DNA of 27,615 bases from an uncultured Lachnospiraceae bacterium (GTDB lineage Bacteria; Bacillota; Clostridia; Lachnospirales; Lachnospiraceae): contig CAJUKA010000011.1 of the NCBI GenBank assembly GCA_910586585.1, forward strand, positions 59,596 to 87,210, written 5' to 3'. The notes below the pieces were generated by a model that was not told the origin of the DNA, ran no database searches, and saw nothing but the letters and a program-made list of their open reading frames with translations. The translations under genes were made by a program, and so were the position numbers. Below are positions 6,589 to 15,100 of the stretch, piece by piece (positions within the stretch are counted from its first letter, which is position 1; the number at the start of each line of letters is the position of its first letter).

Positions 6589-8871
6589 TCAGTCTATATA
6601 TATGGTGCCGGAAACGGTTTCGAGTGTCGTTGTAAATTCTGGACTGCTCCCCACAATTCTTCCAAAATATTTTTCATTTTGAGGAGATATTTCAAAATTA
6701 CTGCTCTTAATTTTTCCGGAAACAGTTTTGGCTATTAGATTCAGGCTGCCTGCCTCCGCAAAATCAGCATCTATTTTGCCGCTAATAGAATACACCGCCA
6801 AATCCCCCAGTAAACCAGCAGGATACAGCTTGACTTCGCCTGATATTGTATCAATATTTCCCGCTATATTGGAATCCCAAACCTCTACCAAGCCGCTTAT
6901 TGTAGACAGCCCAAGCACTCCTGTATAATTGTTTACTGTAATTGCTCCACTGACTGTTTCTATCTTCACATTATTCAGGAGCGTATTCGGGACATAAATT
7001 TCAATACTCGACTGAAAATTTGTTTTTGGCCGGTTGCCAGCCCGGATTGTAAGTACATTCTTTTTCGTTTCCACACTTGCACAATAATCAGGCTGATTCT
7101 CTGTCAAATATTCTTTCAAAACAACCTTGTCTGTTGGACTTGGCAAAATATAAATATTATCCACAGCATAATACGCTTCTATCGTAGAAAGTGATGAACT
7201 ATCCCATTCGCTTGTATTGATTAAAGATACATTCTCGCGCCTCACAAAAGGAGCTCCGCATAGTTCTTCGATTTCTTCCGTTGTCATATATGCAGCACCT
7301 GTGATTTTTCCTTCGTTATCACGAACAATCCGAATGCTTGCCGTTCCTTGAGGATTCATTTCCAGGTAATAACTAAGATGGGAACGCTCATCACAAAAAA
7401 TATAAAGCAGCTCTCCTTGATAATAAATCGATTTTCCCTTCTTTTCAAAGCCATACGCCGCATACATTTCTGCAAATTCCTTATCATCATCATCCCAATC
7501 CCAGTTACTTTCATTAGCCCAATCCCAATTGCTCTCGTCAGCCCAGTCCCAGTTACTTTCATCAGCCCAGTCCCAATTGCTCTCGTCAGCCCAGTCCCAG
7601 TTACTTTCATCAGCCCAGTCCCAGTTATTATTCCAAGTTCCAATATTCTGGTTAATATTCAAATCGTTATAATCAGAATTATAATTGTCATCCAGATACC
7701 AGCCAGCATCCAAATTCTCATCATAAATATATGTGTCTGATCGATCTCCCTTTGCTTCTGGTACTGGTAATTTACTTGCTGAAGAACCTGTTTTCGCAGC
7801 GGTTGAATCAATCGCAGCAGTAACTGAATAAACAGGAATAAATGCTGCGCCCAAAATAATACACCCTGTCAATATCCCTGACAGTATCCCAATCGCTTTC
7901 GTTTTTCTTCTGAAATACATAATCGCACCCAGCCTTTCTTTTAATTGTTCTGCTCCCTCCGTCAAAGTGACGGACGCCAAAGTACCTTTACTGGTTTGAT
8001 TGGACCACAAAAAAGAAATCAAAGTATCGCCATACGCATGTTTTGCGTTGTCATCAAGCAAAGCGATCACTGCTTCATCACATGAGAGTTCAGATGCTTT
8101 ATTGACCTCTTTTTCAAGCAAATAGACAAACGGATTGAACCAATGAATACAAATCACAAATTGTATCAACCATTTATAAAACATATCGCGTTGTTTGTAA
8201 TGATGTAATTCGTGCATAAATATAAAAGATAACGCTTCATCTTCCAATTTGACAGCAGGCAAAATGATATTCGGACGAAGGAACCCGATCATAATTGGTG
8301 AAGATATCATTGTATTGCGGCAAAGCTCCACCCTTGCTTTGATATTCAGTTTTTCCGCACATTCTGATAACAGATTCAAGGTTTTTATATCGGATACCTC
8401 TTTATTGCCTGCTCTAATGTATTGGATAAATCCTTGATAAATTGTTATTTTACGGATAAAAAGAATCAATGCCAACGCCAGCCACACAAAAAATAGATAG
8501 AAATATAGAGGAACTGTCTTTTGTGCACCATTATTATCAATCGTATTTTTATTTGCTGGTATTTGTAATTGCTTTGGCTCATTGCCATTTGTATTTATTA
8601 TAGTAGGTACGCTTGGGTTTACAGGTTTTTCAGAATTTTCAAAATTTTCATTTGATAGAACCGTTGTAGGAACCCTTCCGAACAAACTTCCAATATTTAT
8701 TGTATCTGGTGCAAACGGAAGCAGGAACCGCAGCACAACAATTATCCAGATATAATACTGCCAGCGCCTGCTGAATTTGTTTTTATAGAGTTGCTTCAAT
8801 CCCAATATAAGAAAAAACAGCAATGTGCCAGAAACAGATAATGACAATATAACTTTTATTAACTCATTCAT
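6589..8871 (-). CDS. BlaR1-like M56 antirepressor with NWDW repeats and DUF4097-like domain
   Basis: A 760-residue membrane protein. Hydrophobic helices lie at about 8-24, 38-53 and 121-139. The M56 zinc protease follows, with HELHH at 220-224 and ELSCDE at 261-266; another helix is at 235-250 and the last at 326-350. The outer part has no penicillin-binding domain. It contains a linker, six 8-residue repeats at 416-463 (four NWDWADES, one NWDWANES, one NWDWDDDD), a module at about 467-539 shared with the other M56 protein here, and a C-terminal DUF4097-like beta region at about 565-760 with six xxVSG/xxISG turns. By family rule it should inactivate the BlaI-like repressor encoded just upstream, whose gene overlaps it by 8 bp. 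The sensed signal is unknown. The acidic tryptophan repeats suggest ligand, metal or wall contact, but that is a guess. Confidence 0.88.
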   Translation of the reverse strand: MNELIKVILSLSVSGTLLFFLILGLKQLYKNKFSRRWQYYIWIIVVLRFLLPFAPDTINIGSLFGRVPTTVLSNENFENSEKPVNPSVPTIINTNGNEPKQLQIPANKNTIDNNGAQKTVPLYFYLFFVWLALALILFIRKITIYQGFIQYIRAGNKEVSDIKTLNLLSECAEKLNIKARVELCRNTMISSPIMIGFLRPNIILPAVKLEDEALSFIFMHELHHYKQRDMFYKWLIQFVICIHWFNPFVYLLEKEVNKASELSCDEAVIALLDDNAKHAYGDTLISFLWSNQTSKGTLASVTLTEGAEQLKERLGAIMYFRRKTKAIGILSGILTGCIILGAAFIPVYSVTAAIDSTAAKTGSSASKLPVPEAKGDRSDTYIYDENLDAGWYLDDNYNSDYNDLNINQNIGTWNNNWDWADESNWDWADESNWDWADESNWDWADESNWDWANESNWDWDDDDKEFAEMYAAYGFEKKGKSIYYQGELLYIFCDERSHLSYYLEMNPQGTASIRIVRDNEGKITGAAYMTTEEIEELCGAPFVRRENVSLINTSEWDSSSLSTIEAYYAVDNIYILPSPTDKVVLKEYLTENQPDYCASVETKKNVLTIRAGNRPKTNFQSSIEIYVPNTLLNNVKIETVSGAITVNNYTGVLGLSTISGLVEVWDSNIAGNIDTISGEVKLYPAGLLGDLAVYSISGKIDADFAEAGSLNLIAKTVSGKIKSSNFEISPQNEKYFGRIVGSSPEFTTTLETVSGTIYID
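7483..7626 (-). repeat. 24-bp coding tandem repeat (NWDW repeats)
   Basis: Six 24-bp units inside the M56 gene. Neighbouring units alternate between two synonymous versions (plus strand TTACTTTCAT versus TTGCTCTCGT), so the array also has a 48-bp higher-order period. That suggests expansion by doubling of a two-unit block. The antisense reading frame is open here too, but only because the array is repetitive. Confidence 0.9.
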
Positions 8872-9238
8872 TTTCTTTTCTCCAAAAACGTTCTATCTCT
8901 TTTAATTCATCTGCCGAAAGAATATCTTGCTGCAATAACGTTGATACCAAATTTTTCACGTTTCCGCTATAAATTTTATGAACAAAAGTATGGGTCTGCA
9001 TGGCTTGATAATCTGCTTCTGTTATGATAGCCACATATTCATTTCGTCTACCGATTTTCTTGACCTTTAAGAACTTTTTTTCTACCAACCTAGAAAGCAA
9101 TGTAAGCACTGTGTTGTTTTTCCATTCATTGCTTTGCTTTTCCAGCTCCTCCATAATCAGGGCGTACAATGCCGCCCCTCCATTTTTCCAAATAATTTTC
9201 ATCAATACCAATTCTGATTCCGAAATTTGCTGCGCCAT
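8864..9238 (-). CDS. BlaI/MecI-family transcriptional repressor (second pair)
   Basis: A 124-residue winged-helix repressor. The family start motif is ISESELVLMKIIWKNGG. The DNA-recognition stretch NNTVLTLLSRLVEKKFLKVKKIGRRNEY lies at about 41-68, and the C-terminal dimer/cleavage region ends in a polar tail. Its last codons overlap the M56 start by 8 bp (8864-8871), so the two are translationally coupled, unlike the first pair with its 228-bp gap. GGAGGA lies 5-10 bases upstream of the ATG. The promoter at 9283-9311 overlaps a weak dyad, which fits autorepression relieved by the M56 partner. Confidence 0.92.
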   Translation of the reverse strand: MAQQISESELVLMKIIWKNGGAALYALIMEELEKQSNEWKNNTVLTLLSRLVEKKFLKVKKIGRRNEYVAIITEADYQAMQTHTFVHKIYSGNVKNLVSTLLQQDILSADELKEIERFWRKENE

Positions 9239-9267
9239 AGTTATCCTCCATTTCTATATGAACACTT

Positions 9268-9311
9268 TGTAGTTATATTTGTATATTAACACCATGTAGG
9301 CAATAATGCAA
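9268..9311 (-). promoter_or_regulatory. Promoter and candidate operator of the second blaI-blaR1 pair
   Basis: On the minus strand TTGCAT (9306-9311) lies 17 bases ahead of TAATAT (9283-9288), a good sigma-A promoter. A weak dyad, TGTAGTTATA (9268-9277) and TATATTAACA (9282-9291), matches at 7 of 10 positions and covers the -10 box. Another TGTAG stands at 9295-9299. These resemble BlaI half-sites but are less regular than those at 4530-4568. Confidence 0.5.
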
Positions 9312-9330
9312 TACCTTGACACAATTTATT

Positions 9331-9426
9331 TTTAACTACTGTATTTTCGCAGTGCTGTTTTCCATAAAATATGAGAATTGGAGCAGCCTAGCACCCATAC
9401 AATCAGGAATGGATAATCCCCCATTC
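9331..9426 (-). pseudogene. 3'-end remnant of an ABC-2 permease gene
   Basis: This stretch aligns with 23048-23170, the last codons of the ABC-2 permease gene, including the stop codon. Shared blocks include CTGTATTTTCGCA, TTCCATAAAA and GGATAAT/AGATAAT. Scattered substitutions and an internal loss of about 16-18 bp have broken the frame. The rest of the gene is missing. It marks a former paralogue or an old recombination point. Confidence 0.7.
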
Positions 9427-9483
9427 ATGTAAGAATAGCGTACAATCTTTAAAAATATTCTTGGCGATACAGATTTTGTTCCT

Positions 9484-9726
9484 TCATAGACAATATGCGG
9501 TTACATCCATTTCTCCCGCAAGCTTACCAAGTAATCGCATCAACTCATCCTTCAGATGTTTGTTTCCAAACATAACAGAAGTTTCAACTGATTTCCTTCC
9601 CCATTCAAGGTATAATTCTTGTGCAAAGATGTATAGTTTTGCATACTTATATTTTACACCAACTGCTAGATACTTTTGAAGCCTGTTAGTTATTTTTACA
9701 CGAATAAGGAGTTGTGCACTAATTGC
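9484..9726 (-). pseudogene. Unrecognised coding remnant without a start codon
   Basis: An 80-codon reading frame with natural-looking composition, ending LLGKLAGEMDVTAYCL before a TGA. It has no ATG or good ribosome binding site near its 5' end, and a stop lies immediately before it. I do not recognise the family. The only ATGs in frame are internal. Flanked by the permease remnant and an AT-rich gap, it is most likely the 3' part of a lost gene. The rest of 9240-9876 shows nothing else beyond AT-rich DNA. Confidence 0.4.
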
Positions 9727-9876
9727 TTAATACAACAACCCCAATTTAAAATGTCGGAAATTTAATTATTAAAATATCTTAAGCTTTTATTTTTTGTACA
9801 AAAGACAGAAGGAGAATAACAGTAGAAATAATGTGGAACAGAGACCTTTTAGAATAATGCTTTAAGATACCAAAAT

Positions 9877-10224
9877 TTATTTTTTACTAAGTCCGCTTAA
9901 ATATGCTATCAATAATTCTTTATTTTTTTCTGACAAAGTTCTATACATGTAAAGAATATCCTGTTCCGTGTCGGACAGAGTATCAGATTTAACAGCATTC
10001 TTTTTATATTCAAAAAATTCTGACATACTGATTCCAAACCCAGTGCATATCTTTTCCAGAGTTGGTATCGTAGGTAACGTTCTCCGATTAAAAATATTGT
10101 TAAGGCTCGAATAGGGTAAGTCCGATTCTTTTGCTAGTTTATATAAGCTCCAGTGTTTGCAATTTAGAAAAAATTGAATTCTGTCTAGCACATCATTGTT
10201 TTCATTTTCCGTCAAAAATATCAC
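9877..10224 (-). CDS. XRE-family helix-turn-helix transcriptional regulator
   Basis: A 115-residue Cro/CI-type DNA-binding protein. The helix-turn-helix is at about residues 24-65 (WSLYKLAKESDLPYSSLNNIF, then PTIPTLEKICTGFGISMSEFF). The C-terminal ~45 residues (EQDILYMYRTLSEKNKELLIAYLSGL) look helical and may dimerise. The start is uncertain. The frame opens with GTG at 10222-10224, with only a weak AAAGCGAG ahead; TTG at 10213-10215 is an alternative. It is divergent from the secreted-protein operon at 10475, and three copies of an ATGAGTT-type half-site stand between them. It is therefore the obvious candidate regulator of that operon, and possibly of itself. Confidence 0.85.
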   Translation of the reverse strand: MIFLTENENNDVLDRIQFFLNCKHWSLYKLAKESDLPYSSLNNIFNRRTLPTIPTLEKICTGFGISMSEFFEYKKNAVKSDTLSDTEQDILYMYRTLSEKNKELLIAYLSGLSKK

Positions 10225-10282
10225 TCGCTTTCATTTTTAACCTTATTGTATGTTGCATTGAAAACAATATTTAGATGAAAAA

Positions 10283-10324
10283 ATGAGTTGTATATTGAAA
10301 TATATAACTCATATGAGTTATAAT
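10283..10324 (+). promoter_or_regulatory. Promoter of the surface-protein operon with embedded palindromic operator
   Basis: TTGAAA (10295-10300), 18 bases, then TATAAT (10319-10324) make a strong plus-strand promoter. A 20-bp perfect palindrome, TATAACTCAT / ATGAGTTATA, covers 10303-10322, filling the spacer and entering the -10 box. A third half-site, ATGAGTTGTATA at 10283-10294, is inverted with respect to 10301-10312 at 11 of 12 positions and overlaps the 5' side of the -35 region. A bound repressor here would block RNA polymerase. The leader to the ATG at 10475 is about 145 bases. Confidence 0.7.
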
Positions 10325-10474
10325 ATGGACATCTAATTATTTTTATGCAAATATGGTGTGACATATACCAAGTGAAAACAATACTACAGAAAGACAAATT
10401 CACTTTAATGTATGCAAATCTATGATGCAAAAGGGATGTTAGATAATAAACGTAAATGAAAGGAGAACAAATGT

Positions 10475-12136
10475 ATGAAAAAGAAACTTGCACTATCTGT
10501 AATTACAATGCTAGTAGTTTTGTCAACTCAAATAAAAGCATTGGCTGCACCTGAAGTAATTAATACAAATGGAATAGATATTCTATTTGACAGTGACTAT
10601 TATGCGGCAAACAACCCCGATATAACAGAACTGATTGGAACTGAGAAAGATGCCCTGTTACAGCATTATATTTTATTTGGTCAATATGAAGGACGGCTTG
10701 CATATGCGCCAGAAACAAAACTTCCCACACAAATGGATACAAATCAATATGGCAATACCATGGGGAACTTGTACAATGATGGATTTTTCGTCCATGATAC
10801 AGCAGACAATTCATTTTACTTCTACAATGTTTATGAAAATTGTGTAGAAAAAACAGATGCTATAACGGGAAATACTTCTATTATTTTCAATAAACCAATA
10901 TTTTCTCTCAACTACAATAATGGCACACTCTATGGTACAGAACTTACATCAGATTTAGAACCTGGCAACCTAATTGCTTATGACATAGCAACTGGTAATT
11001 CAACTACTCTTCACGCTGCCCCTGTAAGACATTCCCAACTGGTAAACAACGAACTTTATTTTACGAACTTAAATGATCGCCTGTTACGAAAACTAAATGT
11101 GGAAACAAGGGAAGAGACAATTTTGACAACACAACCTGTCTATTACCCTGTTGTGTACAAAAATATGGTAGTTTTTCAGCTTTATTCCGACAATGAAAGT
11201 TTATATGTTATGCCAAAAGATGGCGGTCAAATGACAAAACTTAATAATTATCACAGTCATTTCCCACTTATATATAATGATGTGGTTTACTATCAATCAA
11301 ACGAAAATGGAGTATGTAGACTGCGTTCTATCAATTTGGACGGTACTGGTGATGCAGAACTTATGACTGCAAATTTTGGCAATATGAATATTTATGACGG
11401 TAAATATTACTTTATTAGAAAGGATGCTCCCAATAAAATTTATTATATAGAATTGTCAGATAATAACCATATAATAAAAGAATTACCTTTAGAAGCATCT
11501 ATACGAAAATCCTTAAATGAAACATATGGGGCAAATTCCATAGATGTGACTTCTTACTCAACGATCCAATTTGCAGGAGACCATTTGTTGGTGATGTGTA
11601 GAGAAATAATAGATGGGGACAAGTACGTTGATGAATATATTTATGCCATAAATACAAATGATGTTATAATCATTCCGGAATTCTGTACCTCAACCCAAAC
11701 AGCACCCTCTTTGGCAAATGCTTCAAAAGAAGAACAGGCACTCGCTGTAGCTCAGTCAATAGCAAATTCGATTCCGGAAGGAAGTGATCTCGAACGTGTC
11801 AGAGCTGCTGCTGAAATTGTTGCAGAATATTGCAACAAAGCTATCTATACCTCTGCGGATCCTGACTACAGAACTGCTTATGGCGTATTATGCAAAGGCG
11901 TTTATACTTGTGCTGGCTCAACAAGGGCTTTGGGTCTGGTATTAGAATGTATGGGCTATCGCTGGACTCATGCAAACGAAAACATGTACACCCATCAATG
12001 GTGCGAATTAGTTATGGATGGACAGTTTGGATGGGCAGACGGCATGGGAGGAATTGCCGATTATGGAATTTGTCCATTTCAATCAGGTGATGTTTATCAA
12101 GATGCAAACGGATGGATCTATACAACTGGTTTTTGA
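10475..12136 (+). CDS. Secreted beta-propeller and transglutaminase-like protein
   Basis: 553 residues with a signal peptide (MKKKLALSVITMLVVLSTQ..., likely cleaved after ALA at about 24). Residues ~32-75 carry the FDSDYYAANNPDI...HYILFGQYEGR motif common in exported Lachnospiraceae proteins. Residues ~95-395 look like a DUF5050-type beta-propeller with repeated LYF/VYY blade strands. Residues ~415-553 form a transglutaminase-like cysteine domain: Cys479 in GVYTCAGSTRA, His507 in THQWCEL and Asp522 in WADGMGG form the expected triad. It may crosslink or cleave wall or surface peptides. It is the first gene of the operon and ends 27 bases before the giant surface protein, which is a plausible partner. 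The in-frame ATG at 10475 is used; AGGAG at 10461-10465 precedes it, and a second ATG at 10471 is out of frame. Confidence 0.85.
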   Translation: MKKKLALSVITMLVVLSTQIKALAAPEVINTNGIDILFDSDYYAANNPDITELIGTEKDALLQHYILFGQYEGRLAYAPETKLPTQMDTNQYGNTMGNLYNDGFFVHDTADNSFYFYNVYENCVEKTDAITGNTSIIFNKPIFSLNYNNGTLYGTELTSDLEPGNLIAYDIATGNSTTLHAAPVRHSQLVNNELYFTNLNDRLLRKLNVETREETILTTQPVYYPVVYKNMVVFQLYSDNESLYVMPKDGGQMTKLNNYHSHFPLIYNDVVYYQSNENGVCRLRSINLDGTGDAELMTANFGNMNIYDGKYYFIRKDAPNKIYYIELSDNNHIIKELPLEASIRKSLNETYGANSIDVTSYSTIQFAGDHLLVMCREIIDGDKYVDEYIYAINTNDVIIIPEFCTSTQTAPSLANASKEEQALAVAQSIANSIPEGSDLERVRAAAEIVAEYCNKAIYTSADPDYRTAYGVLCKGVYTCAGSTRALGLVLECMGYRWTHANENMYTHQWCELVMDGQFGWADGMGGIADYGICPFQSGDVYQDANGWIYTTGF

Positions 12137-12163
12137 TTTATCAAAGAAGGGGGAAAATCGGAA

Positions 12164-15100
12164 ATGAAACAAAGGAAATTATTTGCTGGATTGATTTCTA
12201 TAATGCTAATTGTATCAGATATTTTGCCAGTTGGATTTAACGTTTCAGCAAGCGAATTAGAACAACAATCAGAATTAGCAACAGAGACTGAGACCGAACC
12301 GGAAAGTGAACAGGTTAGCAATAATGAAACCGAGAGTGAATCTGACACAGGTATTGTAAACTCAACAGAAGAAACCGCTACTATTGAGATACAACCAATA
12401 GAAATGGAAAGCGAAAATAAAACAGAATTGGAAACAGAAAAAAATACTTTAGAAGAAACAAAAACCCAGGAAACGGAAAAAGCAGAAACCGAAACCCAAG
12501 AGAAAACTTCGCAAACAAAAGAATCGGAAACGGACATTATAGAAAGTGAAACTCAGGATGAAAACTTGGATTCTGAAACAGACACCACAGAAAGTGAGAC
12601 TCAAAATGAAACTTTGGACTCTGAAATAAACTCAACAGAAAGCGAAGCTCAAGATGAAATCTTGGAAACAATAGAATCTGAAACAGACATCGTAGAAACA
12701 GAAGAACTTGAAATTGAGCAGAATATCCAGTTAGAATCTTCTGGTAGTGATATCGCAAGCGGAAAATACAAAAATGTTACATGGAACATCAGTGCAAACG
12801 GTAAATTGACAGTGACAGGAACAGGGGATTTTATTGAATATAAAACAGATGGATGCCCATGGGAGGATTATATAGATTCTGTCATATCTGCAGAAATTAA
12901 TGTGACTGGGGCGGTGAATGCAGATGGAATATTATCCGGGCATTATAATATGGTAAATGTTGATCTAAGCAATTTTGATACCTCTAATATAACAAATATG
13001 AGTAATATGTTTTTTGGATGTTCAAGTTTAACAACACTAAACCTAAATAATTTTGATACCTCCAATGTATTATATATGGAAGACATGTTTGGATACTGCA
13101 CTAGCCTTACCAATTTAAATTTAAATAGTTTTGATACCTCTAATGTAATAAGCATGTTGGGTATGTTTAAAGGATGCAATAATTTAATTAGTGTTGATCT
13201 AAGCAGTTTTAATAACCAAAATGTTAAAAGCATGTTTGATATGTTTAAAGGATGCAATAAACTAAAAAGTTTAAATCTTAACAACTTTAAAACAGATAAT
13301 GTAGATAACATGAGTGATATGTTTTCAGATTGCCGTAGTTTGACAAGTTTAGAGATCAAGAACTTTAATACTAAAAATGTAACAGATATGTCAAGTATGT
13401 TTTCTGGATGCAGCAAGCTATCAAATCTTGATTTAAGCAGTTTTAATACCATTAATACAACAAATATGAGAGAGATGTTTCGTGGCTGTTCCAATTTAGC
13501 AAGTGTGAATCTGGGCAGTTTTGAAACTAAAAATGTTATGGATATGTATTATATGTTTTCAGGCTGCTCTAGGCTCTCCACTTTGGATTTAAGTACATTT
13601 GACACTAAAAATGTAACAGATATGGCATATATGTTTTCAAATTGTACTGGACTGATTAATATAGATGTCAGCAACTTTAATACTGCAAATGTAACAAAGC
13701 TACGTGGAATGTTTTCTGGGTGCAGCAATTTAAACTATTTAGACATAACTAGCTTTGAAACCCGAAATATAACCGATATGTATGGAATGTTTTCTTCCTG
13801 TAAGTCTTTGGCAAGTTTGGATTTAAGTAATTTTGATATTGGAAATGTAACAAACGCGGAGTCAATGATTTCTTCCTGTACCAATCTAACAACAATATAT
13901 ACTCCACGCAATTTAAAAAAATCTGTATCACTGCCAAAGAAGGAGCAAACTGATATTTGGTATTTACCAGATACAACCCAAATTACGGAGATGCCCCAAA
14001 ATTTAAATGATAGTGTCATAATTATGAAAAACAGTATTCCCAAAATATCGGAACCTTGTATTATGGCCGAGAAAATTCAGACTGTTTATGAATGTGGGGA
14101 AGTATTAACAATCAATGATTTAACGGTAAGATTTTTTAGCAATACCGGAAGTGTCACGAAAGTTACTGACTATACTACAAATAAAGAAACCATAAATATG
14201 ATGACAGCCGGAACGAAAACATTGGAGATCACTTATAATGGTTTGAAAACTTCTATAGAGTTGACTGTAGTCGTAAAAGGTGGGAATGTTGCAAATGGCA
14301 GATATGAGAATATTCTATGGACAATTGATACCACCGGAAAACTAACAGTAACTGGAACTGGAAATTTCGCTGCACCTGATATGAATGTGAATAAAAGGGA
14401 TATTTACAGGGCGCCTTGGTACAAGTATAGAACTTCTATTATTTCTGCAGAAATTAAAGCAGCAGATATAACAGATGCCTCTTATATGTTTTATAACTGT
14501 GTAAATTTAGTTAATGTTAATCTAAGTGAATTCGATACGCAAAACACAATATATACACAAGGGATGTTTCATGGATGTACCAATTTAACGAGTATAGATT
14601 TAAGCAAATTTAAGACGCCAAATATAGCCTCTATGTCCTACATGTTTGCAGACTGTACCAGTTTGCAAAACCTAGATTTATCCAGTCTTCATACAGAAAA
14701 TGTAACATCTATGCATAGTATGTTTGCAGGCTGCCGTAATTTGCAAACTTTAAACATTAGTGGATTTGACACGCAAAAAGTACAAGATATGGGACAGATG
14801 TTTGCAGATTGTATGAGTTTAAAAACCTTGAATGTAAGTAATTTTGATACCAAAAATGTAACAAATATGGGACAGATGTTTTTCAATTGTCAAAGTCTGG
14901 AAAATATAAATTTAAATAATTTTAATACGCTAAAAGTAACAGATATGCAATATATGTTTTCTAACTGTGTCAGTCTGAAGAGTTTGGATTTAGTACATTT
15001 TAATACAACGCTTGTAACAAATATGGGGGGCATGTTTAGTAACTGTAATAATTTATTAAGTTTAGATTTAAGCAGTTTTCGTACAGATCGAACGACAAGT

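Noticed and set aside
7348..7740. Plus-strand frame encoding a repetitive Pro/Val/Ile-rich peptide
   Set aside because: It is the antisense of the NWDW repeat array in the M56 gene; the repeat period is a multiple of 3, so all frames stay open. No ribosome binding site.
1291..9238. Classical beta-lactamase resistance locus (bla operon)
   Set aside because: Although BlaI/BlaR1-type genes are present twice, there is no beta-lactamase or penicillin-binding protein gene, and neither M56 protein has a penicillin-binding sensor.
9769..9873. Long-range inverted repeat TATCTTAAGC (9775-9784) / GCTTTAAGATA (9859-9869)
   Set aside because: Short, AT-rich, one unpaired base and a spacer of about 75 bases; could easily arise by chance in this AT-rich gap.
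10221..10493. Minus-strand 90-codon frame across the XRE/operon intergenic region
   Set aside because: It covers the strong plus-strand promoter, palindrome and ribosome binding site, and its composition is not protein-like.
12943..13494. Long minus-strand frame opposite the first LRR array
   Set aside because: Shadow of the repetitive LRR coding sequence on the plus strand; no start signal, and similar shadows recur along the array (13735-14043, 14689-14886, 14890-15111).
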